63,673 nucleotides of DNA. Source: Halanaerobium saccharolyticum. GTDB taxonomy: Bacteria; Bacillota; Halanaerobiia; Halanaerobiales; Halanaerobiaceae. Made by a program: the position numbers and the translations under genes. Shown piece by piece: positions 53,331 through 61,683 of this stretch (positions are counted from its first letter, which is position 1; each line of letters opens with the position of its first letter). The notes below the pieces were generated by a model. It saw nothing but the letters and a program-made list of their open reading frames with translations. It did not search any database and was not told the origin of the DNA. The stretch lies in assembly GCF_003259895.1 (NCBI RefSeq), contig NZ_QLME01000018.1, forward strand, positions 1 to 63,673, given 5' to 3'.

Positions 53331-54224
53331 ATGAAAGCTGAAATTATAACACCATCATTAACAATATTTAATGATGACGGAAGTATTGATTATGGTGGGA
53401 ATCGCAAGTTAATAAGACATTTAATTGATAATAAAGTAGATGGAATCGTACCGCTGGGAAGTACAGGCGAATTCACTTCGCTTTCATTTAAACAGAAAAA
53501 AGATTTTATAGACTTTTATTTATCTGAAATTGATGGAAGTGTTAAAGTATTACCTGGAACAGGATGTATAAATTATCAGGAAACAATTGAACTCTCTAAT
53601 TTTGCTCTAGCTAAAGGTGCTGAAGGAGTACTTATTATCGGGCAGTATTATTATGCTATGACTCAAGCAGATATTTTTCATTACTATGATTATTTAGCTA
53701 AGCAGATTGAAGGGAATATATATTTATATAATTTTCCTGCCCGGACCGGTACTGACATTACTCCGGAAACAGTATTACGTCTACTGCAGAATAATAAAAA
53801 TATTATAGGAATGAAAGAATCAGTTTCAACATTTACCCATACAAAAGATATTATGCAGTTAATTAAAACTGAATTTCCTCAGTTTAAAATGTATTCAGGT
53901 TTTGATAATCAGTTTTTAGATAATATTGATTATGGAGGTCAAGGATCTATAGGTGGTTTATCCAATATTTTACCTGGTCTTTGGTCAAAATGGGCTAATG
54001 CTAAAGAAGATGATCTTTATAATGAAGTCATTAGTATTAAAGAAAAAATTCTTTCGCTTATGAAATTATACCAAATTGAGTATAATTGCTCAGGTCTTTT
54101 CAAAGAATTATTGAAAGCAAGAGGATTAGATATCAATACTACAACACTATTTCCTTTTGAGGATGTAAAAAAAGAATCAATAACAGAAGGTTTAGAACTT
54201 ATTTCGCAGGTAATGGATGAATAG
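53331..54224 (+). CDS. DHDPS/N-acetylneuraminate lyase family aldolase
   Basis: A 297-residue class I aldolase of the dihydrodipicolinate synthase superfamily. The Schiff-base lysine is Lys162 in IIGMKESVS, and a Tyr lies in YLYNFPARTG; LGSTGEFTSLS is the pyruvate-binding pattern GSTGE. ATG 53331 is chosen with AGGTGAG upstream; GTG 53322 lies in that site. In this operon it is best read as a 2-keto-3-deoxy-aldonate aldolase releasing pyruvate and a short aldehyde, as YagE and KdgA-type enzymes do. It gives a non-phosphorylated route distinct from the KDPG route at 15 kb. Confidence 0.88.
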   Translation: MKAEIITPSLTIFNDDGSIDYGGNRKLIRHLIDNKVDGIVPLGSTGEFTSLSFKQKKDFIDFYLSEIDGSVKVLPGTGCINYQETIELSNFALAKGAEGVLIIGQYYYAMTQADIFHYYDYLAKQIEGNIYLYNFPARTGTDITPETVLRLLQNNKNIIGMKESVSTFTHTKDIMQLIKTEFPQFKMYSGFDNQFLDNIDYGGQGSIGGLSNILPGLWSKWANAKEDDLYNEVISIKEKILSLMKLYQIEYNCSGLFKELLKARGLDINTTTLFPFEDVKKESITEGLELISQVMDE

Positions 54225-54252
54225 AATATAAAAAAATTGAATTAACTACTTA

Positions 54253-54290
54253 AAAAGGCTTCTCTGCTAAGTTCAGAAAAGTCTTTTTTG
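54253..54290. terminator. Terminator after the aldolase gene, usable on both strands
   Basis: AAAAGGCTTCTCTG pairs with CAGAAAAGTCTTTT (two non-Watson-Crick positions) and is followed by T residues. On the reverse strand the hairpin also ends in TTTTT. Confidence 0.75.
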
Positions 54291-54317
54291 TATATATAGC
54301 TATAATAATTCACTAAC

Positions 54318-54346
54318 ATTACATAAAAATATTTAAGCATTGTCAA
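54318..54346 (-). promoter_or_regulatory. Reverse-strand promoter element, copy 1
   Basis: On the reverse strand TTGACA (forward TGTCAA 54341-54346) is 17 bases from TGTAAT (forward ATTACA 54318-54323). The surrounding 40 bases match a second element at 63587-63615 closely, spacer included. Confidence 0.5.
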
Positions 54347-54539
54347 ATTTAAGTTATTGATAAAGTATATTATCTATCAAATTAATCCATTAGAAAATGA
54401 TAAATATTATTTTTGGAGAAAAATAATGTGGTGATTGATGGTTTTTCTCTTAACAAGAACGACATTTTATTATTTTAAAAGTAAATTAATGAACATTTTA
54501 AAAGGAATTAATTTCTTTTTGCAGAATACTAATAGTTAG

Positions 54540-54561
54540 TTAGACTAGAATATCAGTCTAA
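54540..54561. promoter_or_regulatory. Inverted repeat upstream of the TetR gene
   Basis: TTAGACT (54540-54546) and AGTCTAA (54555-54561) are reverse complements eight bases apart. This is a possible protein-binding site 160 bases before the regulator gene. Confidence 0.45.
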
Positions 54562-54720
54562 ATGTGAATTTAAGTATAAAAGTATTTGTTACTAAAATCA
54601 TTTTAGAACTGATCTAATAAAGCTGCTCAATAAGTAGTCAGGGCTGCAGAAAATGCAGCTTAAAAGCAATAGATTTTTGGTATAAAAATACTAAAGAAAT
54701 AACTGTAAAGGAGGATGCAA

Positions 54721-55311
54721 ATGTCAACCAGCCGCGATATACAGGCTAAATTAACAAAAGAGAATATTTATAAAAATGCTGTCAAATTGATTCAAAAAAA
54801 GGGTTTTGATAATATTTCTGTTAATGAAATTTGTGATAGGGCAGATGTTTCTGTGGGGACTTTTTATTATTATTTTAAAAGCAAAGAAAATATTTTATTT
54901 GAGATATATAAAAAATCAGATAATTATTTTGAAAATACAGTTTATGAAAATTTAAAGTCAGAGAACAGCCTGGAGAAGGTGAGAGAGTATCTTTTTCATT
55001 ATATAAAGTTTGTCAAAAGTGAGGGTATCGATATGGTAAAAAAACTCTATATACCAAACAATAAGCTTTTTATTAAAAAGGGAAGAGCTATGCAAACAAT
55101 TTTGGAAGATATTATTGCAGAAGGACAGCAGAAGAATCAAATATCGAATAGAATGACTCCGAAAGAAGCTGTCAGATTTTCTTTTGTAGTAATGAGAGGA
55201 GTTGTCTTTGACTGGGCTGTTAATGATGGCAGTTATGATATTATAAATTATTCAGAATCATTTATAGACTCTGTCTGTGACTATCTTTCTATTAAACAAG
55301 AAGATTGTTAA
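54721..55311 (+). CDS. TetR/AcrR-family transcriptional regulator
   Basis: A 196-residue regulator with a TetR N-terminal helix-turn-helix (DNISVNEICDRADVSVGTFYYYFKSKENI, about residues 25-55) and a helical ligand-binding remainder. ATG 54721 is preferred over 54715 because AAAGGAGG lies seven bases before it. Its likely targets are the palindromes at 55370-55402 in front of the flavoprotein gene, the next gene on the same strand. The ligand is unknown. Confidence 0.9.
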   Translation: MSTSRDIQAKLTKENIYKNAVKLIQKKGFDNISVNEICDRADVSVGTFYYYFKSKENILFEIYKKSDNYFENTVYENLKSENSLEKVREYLFHYIKFVKSEGIDMVKKLYIPNNKLFIKKGRAMQTILEDIIAEGQQKNQISNRMTPKEAVRFSFVVMRGVVFDWAVNDGSYDIINYSESFIDSVCDYLSIKQEDC

Positions 55312-55343
55312 ATATAATTTAAAAATAAAGCTGTTTATGTATT

Positions 55344-55372
55344 TTGACAGTATTATTATTTTGTGATAAACT
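55344..55372 (+). promoter_or_regulatory. Promoter of the flavoprotein operon
   Basis: TTGACA (55344-55349), 17-base spacer, TAAACT (55367-55372). The operator palindromes begin inside the -10. Confidence 0.6.
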
Positions 55373-55402
55373 GAACGCATTCAGTGAATTAATTCACTGA
55401 AT
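55370..55402. promoter_or_regulatory. Overlapping palindromic operators (TetR-type)
   Basis: ACTGAA-CGCA-TTCAGT (55370-55385) overlaps a 24-bp perfect palindrome, arms ATTCAGTGAATT/AATTCACTGAAT (55379-55402). They share the TTCAGT half-site, giving three alternating half-sites across the start of transcription. TetR dimers bind sites of this size and position. Confidence 0.75.
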
Positions 55403-55604
55403 AGAATCTATAGAACATTCAGGGAGGTGATTTGCTAAGTAAAGTAGTGCTTAGTTTTTAAGTAGTAAATATTTTAGGGGATAACTAAAAGTTTTAAAGT
55501 AAAAAGGGAAAAATATATTTTTTTGATATTAAAGTTAATTTTTTCACAAAAAAGCACTATCAAACAAATTTCAAAAATTAACAAAAAGAAGGGAAGATAA
55601 AAAA

Positions 55605-57377
55605 ATGAAAAAGTTATCAATTATTTTATTTTCAGTAATGCTTACTTTATCATTATTGGTTACTCCTGCAGGAGCAGCAGTAATGAGTCTGGAAGCAGGT
55701 ACATATAGTGGTAATGGAGAAGGGATGAATGGAACAATTGAGGTTAAAGTTACAGTCGCTAAAGATGAAATTACTAATATTGAAGTAGTTTCAGAAAATG
55801 AAACCGATGGGATGACTGATGCTGTATTTGAGAAAATACCAGAGGATATTCTTGCTTATCAGTCATTAGCAGTAGATGCAGTTTCTGGTGCAACATTTGC
55901 CAGTAAAGGGCTGTTAGCTGCAGTTACAGATGCATTAAAAAAAGCAGGTGCTGATGTTGATTTCTTAAAAAACAAAAAAATTGAAAAAAAAGCAGCTAAG
56001 AAGATAGAAGATAGAACTACGAATGTAGTTGTTATTGGAGGTGGTAATGCAGGTTTAGCTGCTGCAGTGACCGCCAGTGATCAGGGAGCCGATGTAATTC
56101 TTCTAGAGAAAATGCCGATGCTTGGGGGGAATTCAATTAGAGCCGGTGGAGCCTATAATGCAGTTGATCCAGAAAGACAAAAAGAGCAGGGGATAGAAGA
56201 TTCTGTAGAAAGACATTTTTATCATACATATACTGGTGGTGATAAAGAAGGTAAAATCAAATTGATTTATACCCTGGTTGATAATGCAAATAAAGGGATA
56301 GATTGGTTGGAAAGTATGGGCATGGGTTTTGAAGATGAAATATTTACTGTACTTGGTGCACTCTGGCCCAGAAGTCATGCACCCAGTGAGCCAGTTGGAA
56401 ACGGATTTATAAACACTATGCGCGATCAGGCAGAAAAAAATGGTGTAGAAATTTTACTTAATACAAAAGCAGAAGAACTGATTACAGAAGATGGACGAGT
56501 TGTTGGAGTTAAAGCCAGCACAGAAGATGGTAATTTTGAAATCAGAGCCAGCCAGGGTGTGGTTATGGCAGCAGGTGGATTTGCGGCAAATGTTGAAATG
56601 AGAAAGAAATATAATCCTCTGCTAGACGAAAAAACTAAAACAACCAATCACCCTGGAGCTACTGGTGATGGAATCGTTATGGCAGAAAAAGTAGATGCGG
56701 ATCTGGTTGGGATGGAATATATTCAGAGTCTTCCTTTAGGTGATCCCAAAACAGGCTCACTCAAAGGTTGGGCAGGTATGAGTGTTGAAAACTATATTTT
56801 TGTCAACAAAAATGGTGAGAGATTTGTCAGTGAATCAGATAGAAGAGATGTAATGACAAATGCACTTATCGATCAGCCAGATAGCTTTATGTATATAGTA
56901 TGTGATGCGCATTCCATGCCGGCTGGGTCCAAAAACTCATTTAATGAAACAATTGAAGAGCTTGTAGCCAAAGGTAAAACTCTCAAAGCTATGACCATTA
57001 AAGGACTGGCAGAGAAAATGAATGTAGATCCTGAGGCATTTGCTCAGACAATTGAAAAGTATAATAAAGCTGTAGAAACTGGAGATGATGAGTTTGGTAA
57101 AACATTATTTGACAAAAAGTTAAATAAACCTCCTTATTATGCAAGTCCAAGAGTACCTACAGCTCACCATACAATGGGTGGAATTAAAATTAATTCGGAT
57201 ACCCAGGTAATTGATACAGATGGCAATGTTATCCCCGGCTTTTTTGCTGCTGGTGAGGTAACAGGTGGTATCCATGGAACAAATAGATTAGGTGGTAATG
57301 CTCTGCCTGATACAATTGTGTTTGGTAGAATTGCAGGAGAAGCTGTAGTTAAAAATTCACCTGCAGAAATAAAATAA
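55605..57377 (+). CDS. Secreted flavinylated FAD-dependent reductase (fumarate/urocanate reductase-like)
   Basis: A 590-residue exported flavoprotein. The signal peptide (1-25, ending PAGAA) leads to an FMN-binding domain (about 28-115) with flavinylation motif VSGATFAS; Thr97 is the expected covalent FMN site. The FAD_binding_2 domain begins NVVVIGGGNAGLAAAV (about 139) and contains HPGATGDG, SESDRRDVMTNA and the C-terminal HHTMGG and HGTNRLGGNALPDT. This FMN+FAD plan is that of periplasmic fumarate/urocanate/acrylate reductases. The electron acceptor is unknown. No ApbE flavin transferase gene lies in the window. Confidence 0.9.
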   Translation: MKKLSIILFSVMLTLSLLVTPAGAAVMSLEAGTYSGNGEGMNGTIEVKVTVAKDEITNIEVVSENETDGMTDAVFEKIPEDILAYQSLAVDAVSGATFASKGLLAAVTDALKKAGADVDFLKNKKIEKKAAKKIEDRTTNVVVIGGGNAGLAAAVTASDQGADVILLEKMPMLGGNSIRAGGAYNAVDPERQKEQGIEDSVERHFYHTYTGGDKEGKIKLIYTLVDNANKGIDWLESMGMGFEDEIFTVLGALWPRSHAPSEPVGNGFINTMRDQAEKNGVEILLNTKAEELITEDGRVVGVKASTEDGNFEIRASQGVVMAAGGFAANVEMRKKYNPLLDEKTKTTNHPGATGDGIVMAEKVDADLVGMEYIQSLPLGDPKTGSLKGWAGMSVENYIFVNKNGERFVSESDRRDVMTNALIDQPDSFMYIVCDAHSMPAGSKNSFNETIEELVAKGKTLKAMTIKGLAEKMNVDPEAFAQTIEKYNKAVETGDDEFGKTLFDKKLNKPPYYASPRVPTAHHTMGGIKINSDTQVIDTDGNVIPGFFAAGEVTGGIHGTNRLGGNALPDTIVFGRIAGEAVVKNSPAEIK

Positions 57378-57391
57378 TTAATGATTAAATT

Positions 57392-57434
57392 AGGCTGCCC
57401 TTTAGAAATAAAAATTTTAAAGGGGGCCTTTTAT
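57392..57434 (+). terminator. Probable terminator or attenuator after the flavoprotein gene
   Basis: AGGCTGCCCTTTAGAA pairs with TTTTAAAGGGGGCCT with small mismatches, followed by TTTTATCTT. Read-through could still feed the next two genes. Confidence 0.65.
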
Positions 57435-57466
57435 CTTAAATAAGTCAACTGGAGTGACAATGGTTT

Positions 57467-57817
57467 ATGAAGAAAAAGGAAATAATAAGTATTATAGTTT
57501 TACTGCTGATTTCTCTTGCTTTTATATTCTTTTTTAATATTGATTCAAATAAAGAAGCCAAAAAAATTATTGAGGTTCAGGTTGGAAGTCAGATTTATCG
57601 CAGAGTTGTTATAAAAAATAATGATTATGAAGAAACTATTCCTATCAAAAGCAATTTCGGTTTGAATATATTAAAAATATATAATGGTGGAGTCGAAATG
57701 ATTGAAGCAGACTGCAGAAATAAAGTTGGAATAAATACAGGCTTTATTAGTGAACCAGGTAAAATGATAGTATGTCTGCCGCATCAAGTCCTGGTTCAGA
57801 TTAAAGGAATGGATTAA
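57467..57817 (+). CDS. NusG domain II-like membrane-anchored protein
   Basis: A 116-residue protein with one N-terminal membrane helix (IISIIVLLLISLAFIFFF, about 6-23). An outward-facing domain follows with the NusG-II pattern: IIEVQVGSQIYRRVVIK, IYNGGVEMIEADCRNKVGINTGFI and MIVCLPHQVLVQI. Such proteins accompany Gx transporters and FMN-binding flavoproteins in many anaerobes, and a role in membrane electron transfer or flavin handling has been proposed. GGAGTG precedes the ATG by ten bases. Confidence 0.85.
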   Translation: MKKKEIISIIVLLLISLAFIFFFNIDSNKEAKKIIEVQVGSQIYRRVVIKNNDYEETIPIKSNFGLNILKIYNGGVEMIEADCRNKVGINTGFISEPGKMIVCLPHQVLVQIKGMD

Positions 57818-57837
57818 AAAAGAAGGGGGAGAAAACA

Positions 57838-58359
57838 TTGACTAGAACAAAGAAGCTTGTGATAATTTCACTGTTTGTATCCCAGGCCATAGTTTTAAGT
57901 ATTTTTGAACGTATGATTCCAATTAATTTTGCTGTTCCGGGTGCCAAACTTGGCCTGGCTAATATAGTTACAATTATATCTATATATATATTTGGTCTGC
58001 GCGAGACAATACTAATTGTTCTTTTAAGAACATTTATGGCCTCAGTTTTTGGAGGAACTTTTCTAACATTTTTGTACAGTGTTTCAGGTGCTCTGATAAG
58101 CCTGGTGGTTATGTATTTATTAAAAAAAATTCCCAAAGAGGAATTTACTATTGTTGGTATCAGTGTATTTGGCTCGATCTCTCATAATATTGGTCAAGTT
58201 ATTATGGCAGTATTGATAATTAAAAACATTAATATTGCCCTTTACTTACCAGTGCTGATTATTATTTCTATTCCTACAGGTCTATTTGTAGGTTATAGTT
58301 CTAAAAAAATGCTTAAATATTTAAGTAAAACAAAATTTTTAAGGACCTGTATAATTTAG
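57838..58359 (+). CDS. Gx transporter family membrane protein
   Basis: A 173-residue membrane protein with about five helices, of the family often labelled heptaprenyl diphosphate synthase component I or Gx transporter. It contains FAVPGAKLGLANIVTIISIY and FGLRETILIVLLRTFMASVFGG, which are the family hallmarks. TTG start with AGGGGGAG upstream, 20 bases after the NusG-II gene. It probably imports a small vitamin-like or quinone/flavin-related molecule; the actual substrate is not established. Confidence 0.87.
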   Translation: MTRTKKLVIISLFVSQAIVLSIFERMIPINFAVPGAKLGLANIVTIISIYIFGLRETILIVLLRTFMASVFGGTFLTFLYSVSGALISLVVMYLLKKIPKEEFTIVGISVFGSISHNIGQVIMAVLIIKNINIALYLPVLIIISIPTGLFVGYSSKKMLKYLSKTKFLRTCII

Positions 58360-59204
58360 AAAAATATTTTTTTGTTTTTATACATATTTTTATCTGCTAA
58401 TTCATAACAAACCTGGATGTCCCTACTCTCGTCATTTGCGGTAGAGATTCCTAAAGAAATTTTAAAATCTGCAGGGTATTCATTTTTATGATTTTCTTTT
58501 TCAAAATTTGTAGTTATTCTGTCTGAAATTTTTTCAGCTTCTTTTCTGGTTGTTTCAGCCAGAAGAATAACAAATTCATCTCCACCTACTCTTGCCAGGA
58601 TATCTTCACTTCTCAGGCTGGATTTAATTATTTCTGCTGCTTTTTTGATATAAAAATCTCCTTTAAGGTGGCCAAATTTGTCATTTACTTTTTTTAAATT
58701 ATCCAGGTCACCGATTATAATACTCACCGGATATTTTTTTGAACTGTTTAACTTATCAATCTCCTTTTTGAGATAATGTCTATTATAGACACCTGTTAAT
58801 TCATCATGAAAAGATAAATATTCAATTTTTTGCCTCTGTTCAACTTTTTTGCTAACATCAATCAAGTTAGCCAGCAGATAACCATTATTAAGAGGTTTAA
58901 TTCTGAATTCGATATATTTTTTATCTCCAGCTTTAGTTTTAATTTTTAAAGTCCGATTGTAATCTTCTCCCCTTTTCATTTTCTGTTCATAAAAAGATTT
59001 AACTTCTTTTCTTTCATCTAAATCATCATAAGCTGCTTCAAACCACTGCTCCACAGTCTTGATATCTTTTAGTGAATATCCGGTTATTTCTGTCATTAAA
59101 TCATTAATAAAAACAAGTGAACCCTCTTTGTTAGAGATTACTATTCCGACTGTTAAATTATTAAAAACTGTCTCTATACTCAGATCTTCAAAAATTGTTA
59201 TCAT
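58356..59204 (-). CDS. PAS-GGDEF diguanylate cyclase
   Basis: A 282-residue soluble signalling enzyme. A PAS domain (about 8-120) precedes a GGDEF domain (about 130-282). The active-site loop is GGDEF at 207-211, preceded by the allosteric I-site RxxD (Arg198-Asp201) five residues before it, so it should be an active, product-inhibited c-di-GMP synthase. AAAAGGGG abuts the ATG on the reverse strand, an unusually close spacing. The last four bases overlap the end of the convergent Gx gene. Confidence 0.9.
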   Translation of the reverse strand: MITIFEDLSIETVFNNLTVGIVISNKEGSLVFINDLMTEITGYSLKDIKTVEQWFEAAYDDLDERKEVKSFYEQKMKRGEDYNRTLKIKTKAGDKKYIEFRIKPLNNGYLLANLIDVSKKVEQRQKIEYLSFHDELTGVYNRHYLKKEIDKLNSSKKYPVSIIIGDLDNLKKVNDKFGHLKGDFYIKKAAEIIKSSLRSEDILARVGGDEFVILLAETTRKEAEKISDRITTNFEKENHKNEYPADFKISLGISTANDESRDIQVCYELADKNMYKNKKIFF

Positions 59205-59451
59205 CCCCTTTTACGGCTAAAAATTTGCACAAATCTTATTTATTAATTTTATCACAAAAAGAATAATATATAAAAATAAATAATAATATAATGCATTTTT
59301 TTTGGCTTGTTTTATTCTCTGCAGGACAATAAAACAAGTGAAAACTTTAATTATTGTTTAATAAAAGGAAAACCATTAGTTTTGAATAAGTATATTTATA
59401 ATAAGCGTAAATATTTTTAATATATTTATATAGAGGGACTGGTGAGCAAAA

Positions 59452-60909
59452 ATGAAATTATTTGCCGGACTTGATATTGGTACAGATGGTGCCAGAATTG
59501 ATGTCCTCACCGAAAATTTGGAATTAAAATATGAGAAGTCTATTAATTATGAACTGATTTCGCCCCAGCAGGGATGGGCAGAACAGGATCCTGATCAAAT
59601 TTTCGATACAGTCTATTCTCTGCTGGCTGAAGGGATAGAAAAGTTTGGTCAGGAAGACTTATATATTATTTTTTCATCAGTAATGCATAGTATTATGGCT
59701 GTTGATAAGCAGGGAAAAAGGTTAAACAATTTAATTATTTGGGCCGACAGCAGGGGAGAAAGATATCGAGATCAGTTAAGTGAAGATTATGATTCAGATT
59801 TATTCTATTCCAGAACTGGCTGTCCTCTTCATTCTTCCTACTGGCCTGCTAAAATAATGTGGCTAAAAGAAAATGTTTCTGAGAAAATAGATAAATATGT
59901 TTCTATTAAGGAATATATTATTTTTCGTTTAACCAACGAATGGAAAACGGATTATGCTCTGGCCTCAACCTCTGGAATTTTTAATTCATTAAAAAAGGAA
60001 TATGATAAAAAAATATTGAAAATACTTGCTTTGTCTGAAAATGATTTAGCAGATGTTTATTCCGGCCATCATATCTTTAAATTTAAAATTAAAAACAGAG
60101 AAGTCAATGGGATTTTAGGTTCTACAGATGGAGCTCTGGCTAATCTGGGGGCCGGCTCTATAAATAAAAGTAAAATTGTCTTAACAGCTGGTTCAAGTTC
60201 AGCAGTCCGCTACACTTCCTCTGAATATACTCATGATCCGGAGGGGAGGGCCTGGAATTATTTTATTGATCAGGACTTTTATATAATTGGTGAGGCTACT
60301 AATGGGGCCGGGGTAGTTTTTGACTGGTTTAAAAATATATTAAGCTATGATGATATAAAAAAATTCAGCAGCGAAAATCTGCCTCAAATACCATACCAGG
60401 GGAATGAAATTATCTATATCCCAACAATGATGGGAGAAAGAGCTCCCAGTTATAATGAAAAAACAAGAGGGTTTTTCTATGGGCTTTCTTTAAATCACAG
60501 CCGGGAAGACCTGGTTCTTGCTGTTTATGAAAGTATTGCTTTTCACCTGAAGCTTATTTATGAAGATCTTCTAAGATTAAATAATTGTGAGCAAATTGAT
60601 CTTATTATGACCGGAGGTCTGGGGCTGACAGATCATTTTATGAAATTACTTTCTTATTTACTTGGTGAAATTAAATATATTCCTGATTATAAACAGAATA
60701 CAGCTGTAGGAGCTGCTATGCTGGGAATTAAAGTTGTTGACGGAATATCTTATTCGGAGATGCTTAAACATTTTCCGGACTATAAGCTAGTTATTAATAA
60801 AAATGACTCTGATTTCACTTCTTATCTGGACTCAAAGTATCAGCATTTTTGTGAAGTCTACCAACATCTGCAGAAAAATTATGAAGTGTTTACTTTAAAT
60901 AAAACATAA
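59452..60909 (+). CDS. FGGY-family carbohydrate kinase (gluconokinase-like)
   Basis: A 485-residue sugar kinase. It has FGGY phosphate-binding DIGTDGARID at the N-terminus, catalytic-region IIWADSRGERYRDQL, GSTDGALANLGAG and the C-terminal MTGGLGLTDHFMKLLSYLLG. The phrase SSVMHSIMAVD resembles FGGY gluconokinase GntK. Possible substrates are gluconate, xylulose or a related acid or ketose. It stands alone, with a terminator after it, but fits the sugar-acid theme of the window. Confidence 0.87.
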   Translation: MKLFAGLDIGTDGARIDVLTENLELKYEKSINYELISPQQGWAEQDPDQIFDTVYSLLAEGIEKFGQEDLYIIFSSVMHSIMAVDKQGKRLNNLIIWADSRGERYRDQLSEDYDSDLFYSRTGCPLHSSYWPAKIMWLKENVSEKIDKYVSIKEYIIFRLTNEWKTDYALASTSGIFNSLKKEYDKKILKILALSENDLADVYSGHHIFKFKIKNREVNGILGSTDGALANLGAGSINKSKIVLTAGSSSAVRYTSSEYTHDPEGRAWNYFIDQDFYIIGEATNGAGVVFDWFKNILSYDDIKKFSSENLPQIPYQGNEIIYIPTMMGERAPSYNEKTRGFFYGLSLNHSREDLVLAVYESIAFHLKLIYEDLLRLNNCEQIDLIMTGGLGLTDHFMKLLSYLLGEIKYIPDYKQNTAVGAAMLGIKVVDGISYSEMLKHFPDYKLVINKNDSDFTSYLDSKYQHFCEVYQHLQKNYEVFTLNKT

Positions 60910-60926
60910 TTTAGAAAATAGTTCGC

Positions 60927-60956
60927 GAAACCCTCTGAGAGGCGGGCTTTTTTTAT
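60927..60956 (+). terminator. Terminator after the FGGY kinase gene
   Basis: CCTC and GAGG form a small hairpin around TGA, followed by GCGGGC and a T7 run. The stem is short, so efficiency is uncertain. Confidence 0.5.
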
Positions 60957-61018
60957 TTATCTCAAATCATGTTATAATTATTAACAATCAAGAATTATGT
61001 TAATAATTATAAAGGAAG

Positions 61019-61663
61019 GTGAAGATTATTAAAGTTATAGCTTTTAATGGTAGTCCAAAATCAGAAGGTAACACTTATCACGCTTTGAAAATTATGGAGT
61101 CTGAATTTGAGAAAGAAAAAATTGAGGTTGAAATTATACAGGTTGGTAATAAAAAAATAAGAGGCTGTCTGGCCTGTAATGAATGTGTTAAAAGTCAGGA
61201 TGAACGCTGTATTATCGATGATCAGGTAAATGGCTGGATTCAAAAAATGAAAAATGCTGATGGAATTATCCTGGGTTCACCAGTTCATTACGCGGCAATC
61301 GCAGGGACAATGAAATCATTCTTAGATAGAGCCTTTTATGTAGCAAGTGTGAATGGAATGATTTTTAGGCATAAGGTTGGAGCACCTGTTGTAGCTGTAA
61401 GAAGGTCAGGCGGGTTACCCACTTTCAATCAATTAAGTAATTATCTTAACTACTCAGAAATGATGATTCCAACTTCAAACTACTGGAATGTTATCCATGG
61501 AACCAGTCCAGGTGATGCTTTAAAAGATAAAGAGGGTAAACAAATCATGAGAGTTTTAGCAAAAAATATGGCTTATTTGATGAAACTAAAAAAAGCAGGA
61601 GAAAATGAAGTGAAAGCACCTGAACAGGAGAAAAAAGAATTTATGAATTTTATCCGAGAATAA
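61019..61663 (+). CDS. NADPH-dependent FMN reductase / iron-sulfur flavoprotein
   Basis: A 214-residue flavodoxin-fold protein. The FMN phosphate loop is NGSPKSEGNTY. A cysteine cluster GCLACNECVKSQDERC (about 45-60) suggests a 4Fe-4S site as in Isf proteins. LGSPVHYAAIAGTMKSFLDR is the flavin-ring segment. Start GTG 61019 has AAAGGAAG very close upstream; no better start is visible. It may handle low-potential electrons in the cytoplasm. Substrate is unknown. Confidence 0.87.
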   Translation: MKIIKVIAFNGSPKSEGNTYHALKIMESEFEKEKIEVEIIQVGNKKIRGCLACNECVKSQDERCIIDDQVNGWIQKMKNADGIILGSPVHYAAIAGTMKSFLDRAFYVASVNGMIFRHKVGAPVVAVRRSGGLPTFNQLSNYLNYSEMMIPTSNYWNVIHGTSPGDALKDKEGKQIMRVLAKNMAYLMKLKKAGENEVKAPEQEKKEFMNFIRE

Positions 61664-61683
61664 TATAAAAGTAGGTGCTGGTT

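Larger units (their letters stand above)
54224..54721. other. Gene-free stretch before the TetR gene
   Basis: About 500 bases without a convincing gene. It contains the operon terminator (54253-54290), a reverse-strand promoter-like element (54318-54346), an inverted repeat (54540-54561), and a GCTGCA...TGCAGC hairpin near 54646-54661. Confidence 0.6.
55311..55605. other. Promoter and leader region of the flavoprotein gene
   Basis: It holds the promoter with nested palindromes and a leader of about 200 bases. A weak short frame with GGAGGTG and a TTG start near 55434 (MLSKVVLSF) is visible but not convincing as a gene. Confidence 0.5.

Noticed and set aside
55434-55463. Nine-codon leader peptide before the flavoprotein gene
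   Set aside because: It has GGAGGTG and TTG, but is too short and too far from the gene to support; chance is likely.
57460-57525. Short frame from ATG 57460
   Set aside because: Although closer to GGAGTG, it is out of frame with the NusG-II protein and soon stops.
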